A stretch of DNA of 38,399 nucleotides, taken from positions 1-38,399 of the forward strand of contig JAFRZC010000069.1 in the NCBI GenBank assembly GCA_017442765.1, in the 5' to 3' direction. The notes under the pieces were generated by a model. That model was not told the DNA's origin. It saw nothing but the letters and a program-made list of their open reading frames with translations, and made no database searches. Below, piece by piece: positions 25,655 to 31,837 of the stretch (position 1 is the first letter of the stretch; every line of letters starts with the position of its first letter). Position numbers and translations under genes: made by a program. Source of the DNA: Prevotella sp. GTDB lineage: Bacteria > Bacteroidota > Bacteroidia > Bacteroidales > Bacteroidaceae.

Positions 25655-25741
25655 TACCTAAAAATATTGATTTTCCCTTTTCCGCTCGCTATTTATGATG
25701 ATTCTTTCGGGCGTTGTCGGTTAAAATACCTAATACTGATT
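25653..25741. promoter_or_regulatory. Direct repeat AATACCTAA..TGATT, candidate operators
   Basis: AATACCTAA occurs at 25653-25661 and again at 25725-25733, both followed within 3-6 bases by TGATT (25668-25672 and 25737-25741). The copies are 72 bases apart. The first overlaps the -33 region of the minus-strand operon; the second ends just before the -33 element of the regulator gene. This placement suits a shared operator for the divergent pair. Confidence 0.45.
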
Positions 25742-25742
25742 A

Positions 25743-25773
25743 TTGCATAACTCAAAATTTTTTCGTTATTTTG
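25743..25773 (+). promoter_or_regulatory. Promoter of the hemerythrin-LuxR regulator
   Basis: TTG at 25743-25745, a 20-base spacer, and TTATTTTG at 25766-25773 (one mismatch to TAnnTTTG). Placement of the promoter here means the ATG at 25743 cannot be the start and supports the one at 25833. Confidence 0.65.
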
Positions 25774-25832
25774 CAGTCGCAACTCATTTACGCGGCACGC
25801 CGCGTCTCTACATATATAAAAATGTATGCACG

Positions 25833-26804
25833 ATGAAGAACCATAAATTATACGAGGCCGATGACATGATGATTACCATCATCCGCGATAAATACAGCAT
25901 ACTCCAGAGCCTCGGTTCCTTCGGCATCAGTCTCGGGTTCGGTGATAAGACCGTCCGCGAGGTCTGCGAGGCACAGGGTGTTGACACCTACACCTTCCTT
26001 GCCGTAGTCAACTATACCATCAACGGCCTGAACCCCTCTTCTTTTGGTAGAGAGGGGGATGGGGGGGGGCTCGACATCCCCACGCTGCTGCGCTATCTCA
26101 AGGCCAGCCATGCCTACTTCCTCGACTTCCAGCTGCCGTTTATCCGTCGTGAGCTTGTCGATGCCGTCAACCCCGAGGACAGCCTTGCCCCCCTTATTCT
26201 CAAGCTCTACGACGAATATGCCCAGGCCATCAAGTCGCACATGCGCTATGAGGAGAAAACCGTGTTCCCCTACGTCGAGAGCCTCATTGCCGGACACACC
26301 GCGTTCAGTTACGACATCCTCACCTATTCCCGCTATCACGGGCAGATCGACCAGAAGCTGCGCGAGTTTAAGAGCATCATCATCAAGTATCTGCCGTCCG
26401 ACCCGCTGCACAACAACCTGCTCACCGCCGCCCTCTACGATCTCTACAACCACGAGGAATGGCTCACGTTGCACGCGCAGGTGGAGGAGAATGTACTTAT
26501 TCCCGCTATCCGCCAGCTTGAGAACAAGTTGAGGCAAGACGATGTCACGGCGAGAATCACCAATATGATTTCAAACGGACAGGATGCTGCGGAGTTCCTC
26601 AGCCTGCGCGAGAAAGAGGTTGTCATCGGCGTGGTGCAAGGCATGACCAACAAAGAGATAGCCGACCACCTCTGCATCTCCACCAACACCGTCATCACCC
26701 ACCGGCGCAACATAGCCCGGAAACTGCAGATACACAGCCCCGCAGGACTCACCATCTACGCCATCGTCAACAATCTTGTCGATATATCCAACGTCAAGCT
26801 ATGA
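25833..26804 (+). CDS. Hemerythrin-domain regulator with LuxR helix-turn-helix
   Basis: 323 residues from the ATG at 25833. Residues about 10-60 resemble the ScdA N-terminal domain (TVREVCEAQGVDTYTFLAVV). Residues 85-228 form a hemerythrin HHE domain of the RIC/YtfE kind, with all expected di-iron ligands: His93, His136 with Glu140/141, His169, His207, His214 and Glu218. Residues 253-315 are a LuxR-type helix-turn-helix (LSLREKEVVIGVVQGMTNKE). The simplest reading is a transcription factor that senses oxygen, nitric oxide, or iron through a di-iron centre. Residues 67-79 are encoded by a GC-rich palindromic insert. The gene overlaps the next regulator by four bases and is divergent from the imelysin/di-heme operon. 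Confidence 0.88.
   Translation: MKNHKLYEADDMMITIIRDKYSILQSLGSFGISLGFGDKTVREVCEAQGVDTYTFLAVVNYTINGLNPSSFGREGDGGGLDIPTLLRYLKASHAYFLDFQLPFIRRELVDAVNPEDSLAPLILKLYDEYAQAIKSHMRYEEKTVFPYVESLIAGHTAFSYDILTYSRYHGQIDQKLREFKSIIIKYLPSDPLHNNLLTAALYDLYNHEEWLTLHAQVEENVLIPAIRQLENKLRQDDVTARITNMISNGQDAAEFLSLREKEVVIGVVQGMTNKEIADHLCISTNTVITHRRNIARKLQIHSPAGLTIYAIVNNLVDISNVKL
26031..26069 (+). repeat. In-frame palindromic insert, copy 1 (in the hemerythrin regulator)
   Basis: CCCCTCT (26033-26039) and AGAGGGG (26051-26057) form a stem, followed by a tail of nine G (26061-26069). It encodes NPSSFGREGDGGG between the ScdA-like and hemerythrin domains. Codon composition is unlike the rest of the gene. It resembles copies 2 and 3 in DNA and peptide. 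Confidence 0.65.
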
Positions 26805-27394
26805 GACTCCGTTTCGCCGTCGTCGATCCCAATACGCTCGCCGCCATCGGTCTGCGCCATTTGCTGCAGCGTGTCATGCCTATGGTCGAGGTAGAGACTT
26901 TCGGCTCGTTCGCCGAGCTGGAGGCCAACCATCCCGAGGAGTTCGTCCACTACTTCGTCGCTGTCGGCATCTTCCTCGAGCACCGCGCGTGGTTTCAGAA
27001 CAGCCGCCACCAGACCATCGTGCTCACCACCTCGCCCAGAGTAGAGAAACAGCTGCAAGGTGTCAACACCCTCTGCGTCAACCAGCCCGAGCGCACCCTT
27101 GCCCGTGCTCTTCTCTCCCTTGAGCATCACGGCCATCCCCATGGCCACCCAGGCTCTCTCCCGGCCTCTCCCGGAAAGGAGAGGGGGGTATCGCTCACCT
27201 CGCGCGAGGCGCAAGTGCTCGCGCTCATCGTCAAGGGCTATATCAACAAGCAGATTGCCGAGCAGCTCGGCATTGCCCTCACTACAGTCATCACCCACCG
27301 GAAAAACATTATGGAGAAGCTGCAGGCCCGAAGCGTCTCCGCCCTCACCATACATGCCGTCATGCATGGCTACGTCGATATCGACAGCATCTGA
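26801..27394 (+). CDS. LuxR-family regulator with degenerate receiver domain
   Basis: 197 residues. Residues 1-105 keep the receiver-like start RFAVVDPNTLAAIGLRHLL, but the strand where the phospho-acceptor Asp belongs reads YFVAVGIFL (51-59). The acidic pair is reduced to one Asp, and the usual beta-5 Lys is missing. It therefore probably does not respond to phosphorylation. A linker with five His in eight residues (HHGHPHGH, 109-116) and a palindrome-encoded insert (118-130) lead to a LuxR helix-turn-helix (about 131-195). The two HTH segments of this pair are similar to each other (both have TNTVITHRRNI or TTVITHRKNI). It is translationally coupled to the hemerythrin regulator (ATGA overlap), so the two may act together. 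Confidence 0.87.
   Translation: MRLRFAVVDPNTLAAIGLRHLLQRVMPMVEVETFGSFAELEANHPEEFVHYFVAVGIFLEHRAWFQNSRHQTIVLTTSPRVEKQLQGVNTLCVNQPERTLARALLSLEHHGHPHGHPGSLPASPGKERGVSLTSREAQVLALIVKGYINKQIAEQLGIALTTVITHRKNIMEKLQARSVSALTIHAVMHGYVDIDSI
27152..27190 (+). repeat. In-frame palindromic insert, copy 2 (in the receiver-like regulator)
   Basis: CCTCTCC (27165-27171) pairs with GGAGAGG (27178-27184), preceded by CTCTCCCGG and followed by a run of G. It encodes GSLPASPGKERGV between the His-rich linker and the helix-turn-helix. Confidence 0.65.
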
Positions 27395-27463
27395 GCCATC
27401 TGTTGCTAATTATGCATTATTCTTTCCTCAGTTCGGGATGATAGCCCCTGCCTGTGGCCTGTC

Positions 27464-27477
27464 GTCCCTTTCGGGAC
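27464..27477 (+). terminator. Possible terminator after the regulator pair
   Basis: GTCCC (27464-27468) and GGGAC (27473-27477) around TTTC, followed by TTCCTTATTTCT. The stem is short and the T-tract interrupted, so this is a weak call. Confidence 0.35.
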
Positions 27478-27573
27478 TTCCTTATTTCTAATAGAGCCCT
27501 GTCGATGAGCCGCTATGGCGGAAAAGCACAGTTCTCAGCCCATACGAAACCCTTTACGATGCCATTGACCGTC

Positions 27574-27680
27574 TTTCACAAAGTAATATATATTATATTA
27601 CTCGGTAATAGTATATATATTACTCAGTAAAATAATATATATTACTCGGTAATATAATATATATTACTTTGTAAGACCTT
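27574..27680. repeat. AT-rich palindromic element R4 (intergenic 27395-27877)
   Basis: About 100 bases built from alternating AATATATATTACT and ACTCGGTAATA words. The ends are 22-base perfect inverted repeats at 27579-27600 and 27650-27671. Further GTCTTTC and TATCTTTCG words lie on both sides (27571-27577, 27681-27687, 27723-27731). The element at 34248-34350 is a second copy. The rest of this 483-base gap, between the regulator and radC, shows nothing that I can assign except the weak hairpin at 27464. Confidence 0.8.
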
Positions 27681-27877
27681 GTCTTTCGGATTGCAAAGGC
27701 TTGTTTTTCGTTTTATGACCTCTTATCTTTCGTATCGTATTTGTCCGTTTCTAAAAAACTTTGTAATCTTAACCTACATTGGAGGTAGGATGCATAGAGA
27801 GGAGGGCGCGTTGAAAAGTAAACAATAATGATGAAATGATAAGAAAACCGAACAATTTCGGGGTGCAAAGATTACAG

Positions 27878-28567
27878 TCAGATGCGTCCCTGCTCGTTAT
27901 AGGAATAATACGCGCCGTCGGTGACGATGACGTGGTCGAGGAAATAGACGCGCATGGTGTCGCAGGCGGCCTTCATGCGCTTGGTCAGTTGGTCGTCGTC
28001 GTGGCTTGGGTGGGTGTTGCCCGAGGGGTGGTTGTGGCAGAGGGCGAGCACGGTGGCGTTGGAAAGGATGGCCTCGCGCATGATGATGCGCACATCGACG
28101 GCGGTCTCGGAGATGCCGCCGTGTGAGATTCTCACGGCTTTTATCAGCTTGTAGTTCTGGTTCATGAGCAGCACCCAGGCCTCCTCCACGTCAAGATCCT
28201 GCATGTGCGAGTGCATGTAGTTGTAGATAGCGGTGGCGGAACCCATGTCGGGGCGTTGCCCGGCCTTCTCGCGCTGCCGGCGCTTGCCCAGCTCGCAGGC
28301 GGCAAGGATGGTAATGGCCTTGGCCTCGCCGATGCCGTTGTAGGCGCAGAGCTCGCGGATGGACTTCTTGCCCAGTGTGTTGAGATTGTCGGAACAGTCC
28401 TTGAGTATCTGCTGCATCAGCTCTACGGCCGTCACGCCGGGTCGTCCCGACCCGATGAGGATGGCCAGCAGCTCAGCATTGGATAATGCTTCGGGACCGA
28501 GGTCGCGCAGTTTTTCTCGTGGCTGATCGTCGGCAGACCACTGGGCGATGGTCAGTTTTTCAGTCAT
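27878..28567 (-). CDS. radC: RadC-family protein with JAB/MPN domain
   Basis: 229 residues. N-terminal helix-hairpin-helix region (about 20-90, with LSNAELLAILIGSG and AYNGIGEAKA). C-terminal JAB1/MPN metalloprotease-like domain (about 105-229) with the zinc motif HxHPSG...D at His178, His180 and Asp191. The historical link to DNA repair is weak and the molecular role of the family is unknown. Its ATG overlaps the stop of the upstream glycosyltransferase gene (ATGA at 28564-28567), making it the third gene of the efp-glycosyltransferase-radC unit. Confidence 0.93.
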   Translation of the reverse strand: MTEKLTIAQWSADDQPREKLRDLGPEALSNAELLAILIGSGRPGVTAVELMQQILKDCSDNLNTLGKKSIRELCAYNGIGEAKAITILAACELGKRRQREKAGQRPDMGSATAIYNYMHSHMQDLDVEEAWVLLMNQNYKLIKAVRISHGGISETAVDVRIIMREAILSNATVLALCHNHPSGNTHPSHDDDQLTKRMKAACDTMRVYFLDHVIVTDGAYYSYNEQGRI

Positions 28568-29658
28568 TTATAAAAGTTTTTTTCATAGGCGGTGAACTCA
28601 TCCTGGCCTCTGACGATACGGCGCCACCAGGCTTGGATGAAGCCGCAGCCGTAGCCCATGAGTTGCACAAAGGCGGCGGGTACGGAGAGCAGTCCGACGA
28701 GGATGTTGCGGTTGCGGGTGGAGGAGTCGATGAAGATGAGGAGTGCATAGAGGATGATGGGGAGGAGTGACAATTCGAAGAGGGCAAAGCCTACGGCACC
28801 CTGCATGTGTCCGGCACTGTAAGGGTCGCTGCTGGTGAAGAGGAACACCGCAAGCCCCAGCAGGGCAAGCAGCAGCAAGCCGACGACACTGACAGTAAAG
28901 ACGGCGGGCAACAGGTGCACCAGCTTCAGTGTGCCGGGATGTCGCTTTGAGAGGTTGATGCGGGCGATGCCGCTGTTGAACACCTGCCGCCAGAACTTGC
29001 GCAGGTCGGTGCGCCGCTTGTGCCACACCCATGTCTCGGGAAATAGCTTCGGCTCGTATCCGGCCTCGACGATGCGGTAGGAGAAGTCGATGTCCTCGCC
29101 GAAGCGCATCTTTGAAAAGCCGCCAAGCTCTTGATAGACATCGCGGCGGATGCCCATGTTGAACGAGCGGGGATAGAACTTGTCCAAAGCCCCCCCTCTT
29201 TTCCTCCCGAAGAGGGGGGAAGAGCCGCCACGTATGCCGCCCGTGGTGAAGAACGAGGTCATCGAGTAGCTGATAGCTTTCTGGATAGACGTGAACGAGG
29301 GATGTGAGCGGTCAGGACCGCCGAAGGCGACAGCTCCTTGGGCTTTGAGGTTTTTCCTCACATTGCTCAGGTAGCTTTCGGGCAATACCACGTCGCTGTC
29401 TAATATAATAAGGTAGTCGCCTCGCGCACGCTCAGCACCATAGTTGCGGCTCTGTCCGGGGCCGCTGTTCTCTTTGTAGTAATAATGTAAGTCGAGGATG
29501 TCTGCATAGCGTTTGCAGACATCCTCGCATTTCTGTGCCGACCCGTCTTCCACAATGATGACCTCAAAGTCTTTCTCGGTCTGGGTAGTCAGACTTTGCA
29601 GCAACTCGTCCACTTCGTCGGGACGGTTATAGACGGGTACGATAATGGAATAATTCAT
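28564..29658 (-). CDS. Family 2 glycosyltransferase with C-terminal membrane helices
   Basis: 364 residues. GT-A domain about 1-240: start MNYSIIVPVYNRPDEVDELL, the EDGS motif at 37-40, DSD metal-binding motif at 87-89, and GEDIDFSYR at 187-195 as the acceptor-side acidic motif. Three hydrophobic segments in the C-terminal part (about 251-276, 288-306 and 318-338) would anchor it in the inner membrane with the catalytic domain in the cytoplasm. Sugar and acceptor are unknown. Residues 146-157 (SSPLFGRKRGGA) are encoded by a palindromic insert that interrupts the otherwise continuous GGIRGG..LDKFYPRSFNMG stretch. The gene overlaps the efp stop by one base and the radC start by four. Confidence 0.88.
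   Translation of the reverse strand: MNYSIIVPVYNRPDEVDELLQSLTTQTEKDFEVIIVEDGSAQKCEDVCKRYADILDLHYYYKENSGPGQSRNYGAERARGDYLIILDSDVVLPESYLSNVRKNLKAQGAVAFGGPDRSHPSFTSIQKAISYSMTSFFTTGGIRGGSSPLFGRKRGGALDKFYPRSFNMGIRRDVYQELGGFSKMRFGEDIDFSYRIVEAGYEPKLFPETWVWHKRRTDLRKFWRQVFNSGIARINLSKRHPGTLKLVHLLPAVFTVSVVGLLLLALLGLAVFLFTSSDPYSAGHMQGAVGFALFELSLLPIILYALLIFIDSSTRNRNILVGLLSVPAAFVQLMGYGCGFIQAWWRRIVRGQDEFTAYEKNFYK
29188..29223 (-). repeat. In-frame palindromic insert, copy 3 (in the glycosyltransferase)
   Basis: CCCCCCTCTT (29191-29200) and AAGAGGGGGG (29210-29219) are perfect 10-base arms around a 9-base loop. Read with the gene it adds 36 bases that encode SSPLFGRKRGGA. Confidence 0.78.
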
Positions 29659-30224
29659 TACTCTTTCACGCGCTGCAGGTAGGAACCGTCGCGGGTATCG
29701 ACGAGCACAAGCTCGCCTTCCTCAATGAAGAGGGGCACGCGAATCTCAACGCCAGTCTCCAACGTGGCGGGTTTCAGCGTGTTCGTGGCGGTGTCGCCCT
29801 TGATGCCCGGTTCGGAGTGGGTCACGCGCAGCGTGGTCTTCACCGGCATCTCAGCATAGAGGATGGTGTTGGTGTCGGCATCGCTGACAACCTCGACGAC
29901 ATCGCTCTCCTTCATGTACTCTACACCCGTGATGAGCTCTTTGGCGATGGGAATCTGGTCGTAGGTCTCCTGGTTCATGAAGATGTAGTCTTCACCTTCC
30001 AGATAGAGATACTGGTAGGGGCGACGCTCAACGCGTACATCCTCAAGTGCCTCGCCAATGTTAAAACGCTTTTCCAATACGCGGCCGCTGACAACGTCTT
30101 TCAGCGTGGTGCGCATGATGGTGTTACCTTTTCCCGGCTTTACGTGCAGGAAGTCGATGCAGAAATAGAGCTTGCCGTCCATGCGGATGCAAGTGCCTTT
30201 CTTGATGTCTTGTGACTTAATCAT
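29658..30224 (-). CDS. efp: Elongation factor P
   Basis: Relieves ribosome stalling at polyproline runs. 188 residues with the three beta-barrel domains of EF-P: KOW-like domain 1 (about 1-64), OB domain 2 (67-125) and OB domain 3 (130-188), ending SYLQRVKE. The loop HVKPGKGNT (about residues 27-35) presents the tip Lys that is post-translationally modified in some bacteria. The stop overlaps the ATG of the glycosyltransferase by one base, so efp heads an operon with that gene and radC. It is divergent from rpmH. Confidence 0.97.
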   Translation of the reverse strand: MIKSQDIKKGTCIRMDGKLYFCIDFLHVKPGKGNTIMRTTLKDVVSGRVLEKRFNIGEALEDVRVERRPYQYLYLEGEDYIFMNQETYDQIPIAKELITGVEYMKESDVVEVVSDADTNTILYAEMPVKTTLRVTHSEPGIKGDTATNTLKPATLETGVEIRVPLFIEEGELVLVDTRDGSYLQRVKE

Positions 30225-30281
30225 AATTCTTTATCTTTGGTTTTTTATCATTTTCATGATTATTCTACTGCAAAGTTTTTG

Positions 30282-30289
30282 CAAAGGTA
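30282..30289 (-). promoter_or_regulatory. -7 element of the efp operon
   Basis: TACCTTTG on the minus strand (30289 to 30282), exact consensus, 57 bases before the efp ATG. The -33 region is only T-rich (CGTTTTTT on minus, around 30303-30310). Confidence 0.6.
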
Positions 30290-30340
30290 CGACATTTTTA
30301 TAAAAAACGTTTATTTTTCTCCTAAAAAATCGCTCAATTC

Positions 30341-30371
30341 TTTGTTATTTCGAAAATTATGCGTAATTTTG
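30341..30371 (+). promoter_or_regulatory. Promoter of rpmH
   Basis: TTTG at 30341-30344, a 19-base spacer, and TAATTTTG at 30364-30371, both exact. The leader to the rpmH ATG is about 57 bases. Confidence 0.85.
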
Positions 30372-30433
30372 CAGCCCGAAGTCGGATTTTCGATACAAAA
30401 AGCAAATAATAACAAATAAATAAAGATAAGACA

Positions 30434-30589
30434 ATGAAAAGAACATTTCAACCGCACAATCGCCGTCGCGTGAACAAGCATGGCTTCCGCGAGCGCATGG
30501 CAACGAAGAACGGTCGCCGCGTGTTGGCATCACGCCGCGCAAAAGGTCGCAAGAAGCTGACCGTTTCTGACGAGCATCACGGAAAGTAA
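30434..30589 (+). CDS. rpmH: 50S ribosomal protein L34
   Basis: 51 codons, ATG at 30434 and TAA at 30587-30589. The protein starts [20 protein letters not shown] and continues [19 protein letters not shown], the near-invariant L34 sequence, with a short acidic/His tail (SDEHHGK). L34 is a highly basic large-subunit protein. In many bacteria rpmH lies next to rnpA near the replication origin; here it stands alone with its own promoter and terminator beside efp, as is usual in Bacteroidales. Confidence 0.97.
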   Translation: MKRTFQPHNRRRVNKHGFRERMATKNGRRVLASRRAKGRKKLTVSDEHHGK

Positions 30590-30627
30590 TCAGATCCGGA
30601 GAAATTGCCGCCGTTTATCTCGGTGGC

Positions 30628-30664
30628 AAAAAGAGGATACAGTTAGATAGTATCCTCTTTTTTT
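30628..30664 (+). terminator. Strong intrinsic terminator of rpmH
   Basis: A 13-base stem: AAAAAGAGGATAC (30628-30640) with GTATCCTCTTTTT (30650-30662), 9-base loop, running into a T-tract that ends at 30664. Confidence 0.92.
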
Positions 30665-30684
30665 GTCCAAATTATCGGAGAAAA

Positions 30685-30716
30685 TTTGGCAGGATGGTGT
30701 TTTTTCGTTAATTTTG
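30685..30716 (+). promoter_or_regulatory. Promoter of the DUF4886 gene
   Basis: TTTG at 30685-30688, a 20-base spacer, TAATTTTG at 30709-30716. It overlaps an in-frame ATG at 30686 and so fixes the real start at 30743. Confidence 0.82.
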
Positions 30717-30742
30717 TCCTGCTATTTTTAGGAGCAAGACAA

Positions 30743-31606
30743 ATGAAACGTTTTTTATTATTTCTTTTGGCGACGGTGCTTACGCTGCAGTGCATGGCTG
30801 GGATGGTGCGGAAAGCCGAAGAACAGGACACGCTACGCGTGTTAGCCATTGGTAACAGCTTCTCGGAGGATGCCGTTGAGCAGTATCTCTATGAGCTGGC
30901 CAGGGAGAGTGGAGTGGAACTGATTATCGGCAACGCCTACCGTGGCGGGCAGGGATTGGAGTCGCACTGGCGAGAGGTGCGCCGCAGTGGGCATTCATTT
31001 GATTACAGAAAGATTGTCGGCGGTGTGGGAACCAACACGAAGGAGCAGTCGCTTGCAACAATTATCACCGATGAGAAGTGGGACCTCATCACTTTGCAGC
31101 AGGTCAGCCAGGACTCCGGACGGCCTGAGACCTACGAGCCTTTTCTTGGCTATCTCATCGGCTACGTGTGCGCCTTGGCGACTAGCCCGAATGTGAAGTT
31201 GGGTTTCCATCAGACTTGGGCCTATGCGAAAGACACTACACATGGAGGTTTTGCCAACTACGGGAGAGACCAGACGGTCATGTACATGGCCATCGTCGAT
31301 GCTGTCAGCAAGGCTGTAGCCCGTCATGCGGAGCTGTCGTTCGTCGTCCCTTCGGGTACCGCCATCCAGAATGCCCGCGCCACCGCTCTTGGTGACAATC
31401 TCACTCGCGACGGCTATCATCTTGACTATGGCATCGGGCGCTACATTGCCGCTTGCACATGGCTTGAGGCAGTGACTGGCAAGTCTGCTGTGGGCAGGAA
31501 GTTCCGTCCAAAGGGAACAGACGAAAAGCAGGCTGCCCTTTGTCAGCAGGCAGCCCACAATGCGATGGTCAGTCTGAAGGAGACAACGTCTCTCTCGCTC
31601 TATTAA
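30743..31606 (+). CDS. Secreted DUF4886-family (SGNH hydrolase-like) protein
   Basis: 287 residues from the ATG at 30743. N-terminal signal peptide (KRFLLFLLATVLTLQCMAG; a Cys near residue 17 is not in a good lipobox). The mature part begins with LRVLAIGNSFSEDAVEQYL, in which GNSFS is the SGNH block I Ser region. GGVGTNTKE, SQDSGRP, and LTRDGYHLDYGIGRY (Asp-x-x-His block V) complete the esterase-like active site. The family is common in Bacteroidetes and usually carbohydrate-related (deacetylation is suspected); the substrate is unknown. It has its own promoter right after the rpmH terminator and is probably monocistronic. Confidence 0.85.
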   Translation: MKRFLLFLLATVLTLQCMAGMVRKAEEQDTLRVLAIGNSFSEDAVEQYLYELARESGVELIIGNAYRGGQGLESHWREVRRSGHSFDYRKIVGGVGTNTKEQSLATIITDEKWDLITLQQVSQDSGRPETYEPFLGYLIGYVCALATSPNVKLGFHQTWAYAKDTTHGGFANYGRDQTVMYMAIVDAVSKAVARHAELSFVVPSGTAIQNARATALGDNLTRDGYHLDYGIGRYIAACTWLEAVTGKSAVGRKFRPKGTDEKQAALCQQAAHNAMVSLKETTSLSLY

Positions 31607-31623
31607 CCCTGTTTCTTATTTGC

Positions 31624-31638
31624 GACACGCTTCGTGTC
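31624..31638. terminator. Short hairpin between two convergent genes
   Basis: GACACG and CGTGTC with a three-base loop (31624-31638), overlapping the stop codon of the small lipoprotein gene at 31637. T-tracts on both sides are weak. Confidence 0.45.
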
Positions 31639-31837
31639 AGCCTTTGTTATCGGCCATTTCCTGTTGTGGCTTCTCCACATCGGCACTGACACTATCGGCT
31701 GGCATGTCTTTGTAAATCTCAACTGGTCCGCCATATAGACAGGGAGCCTCTATCTGGTGGCGGGCAAGATGCTTGCATCCTACAAGGCCTAACACGGCGA
31801 GCAGCGCAAGAAGCGTTCGTGTGAAAGCAGTTCTCAT
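31637..31837 (-). CDS. Small lipoprotein translationally coupled to ackA
   Basis: 66 residues: MRTAFTRTLLALLAVLGLVG then lipobox LVGC with Cys21, giving a mature peptide of 46 residues. The mature part contains PCLYGGPVEIYKDMP, similar to a short Y-G-x-P-x-x-x-Y/F motif seen in small Bacteroidetes lipoproteins of unknown role. Its ATG (31837-31835) overlaps the ackA stop (ATGA), so it is made from the pta-ackA mRNA. A longer open frame upstream lies inside ackA and is not credible; the lipobox decides the start. Function unknown. Confidence 0.75.
   Translation of the reverse strand: MRTAFTRTLLALLAVLGLVGCKHLARHQIEAPCLYGGPVEIYKDMPADSVSADVEKPQQEMADNKG

Noticed and set aside
25743..25832. Upstream start of the hemerythrin regulator adding 30 residues
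   Set aside because: These bases contain the promoter itself; the ATG at 25833 gives a normal start.
27574..27680. Possible CRISPR array in the repeated AT-rich units
   Set aside because: The repeats are AT-rich modules without unique spacers of constant length, and there are no cas genes in the window.
28564..29658. The glycosyltransferase as part of the exopolysaccharide pathway at 11-16 kb
   Set aside because: It is over 12 kb away in an operon with efp and radC; no direct evidence links the two.
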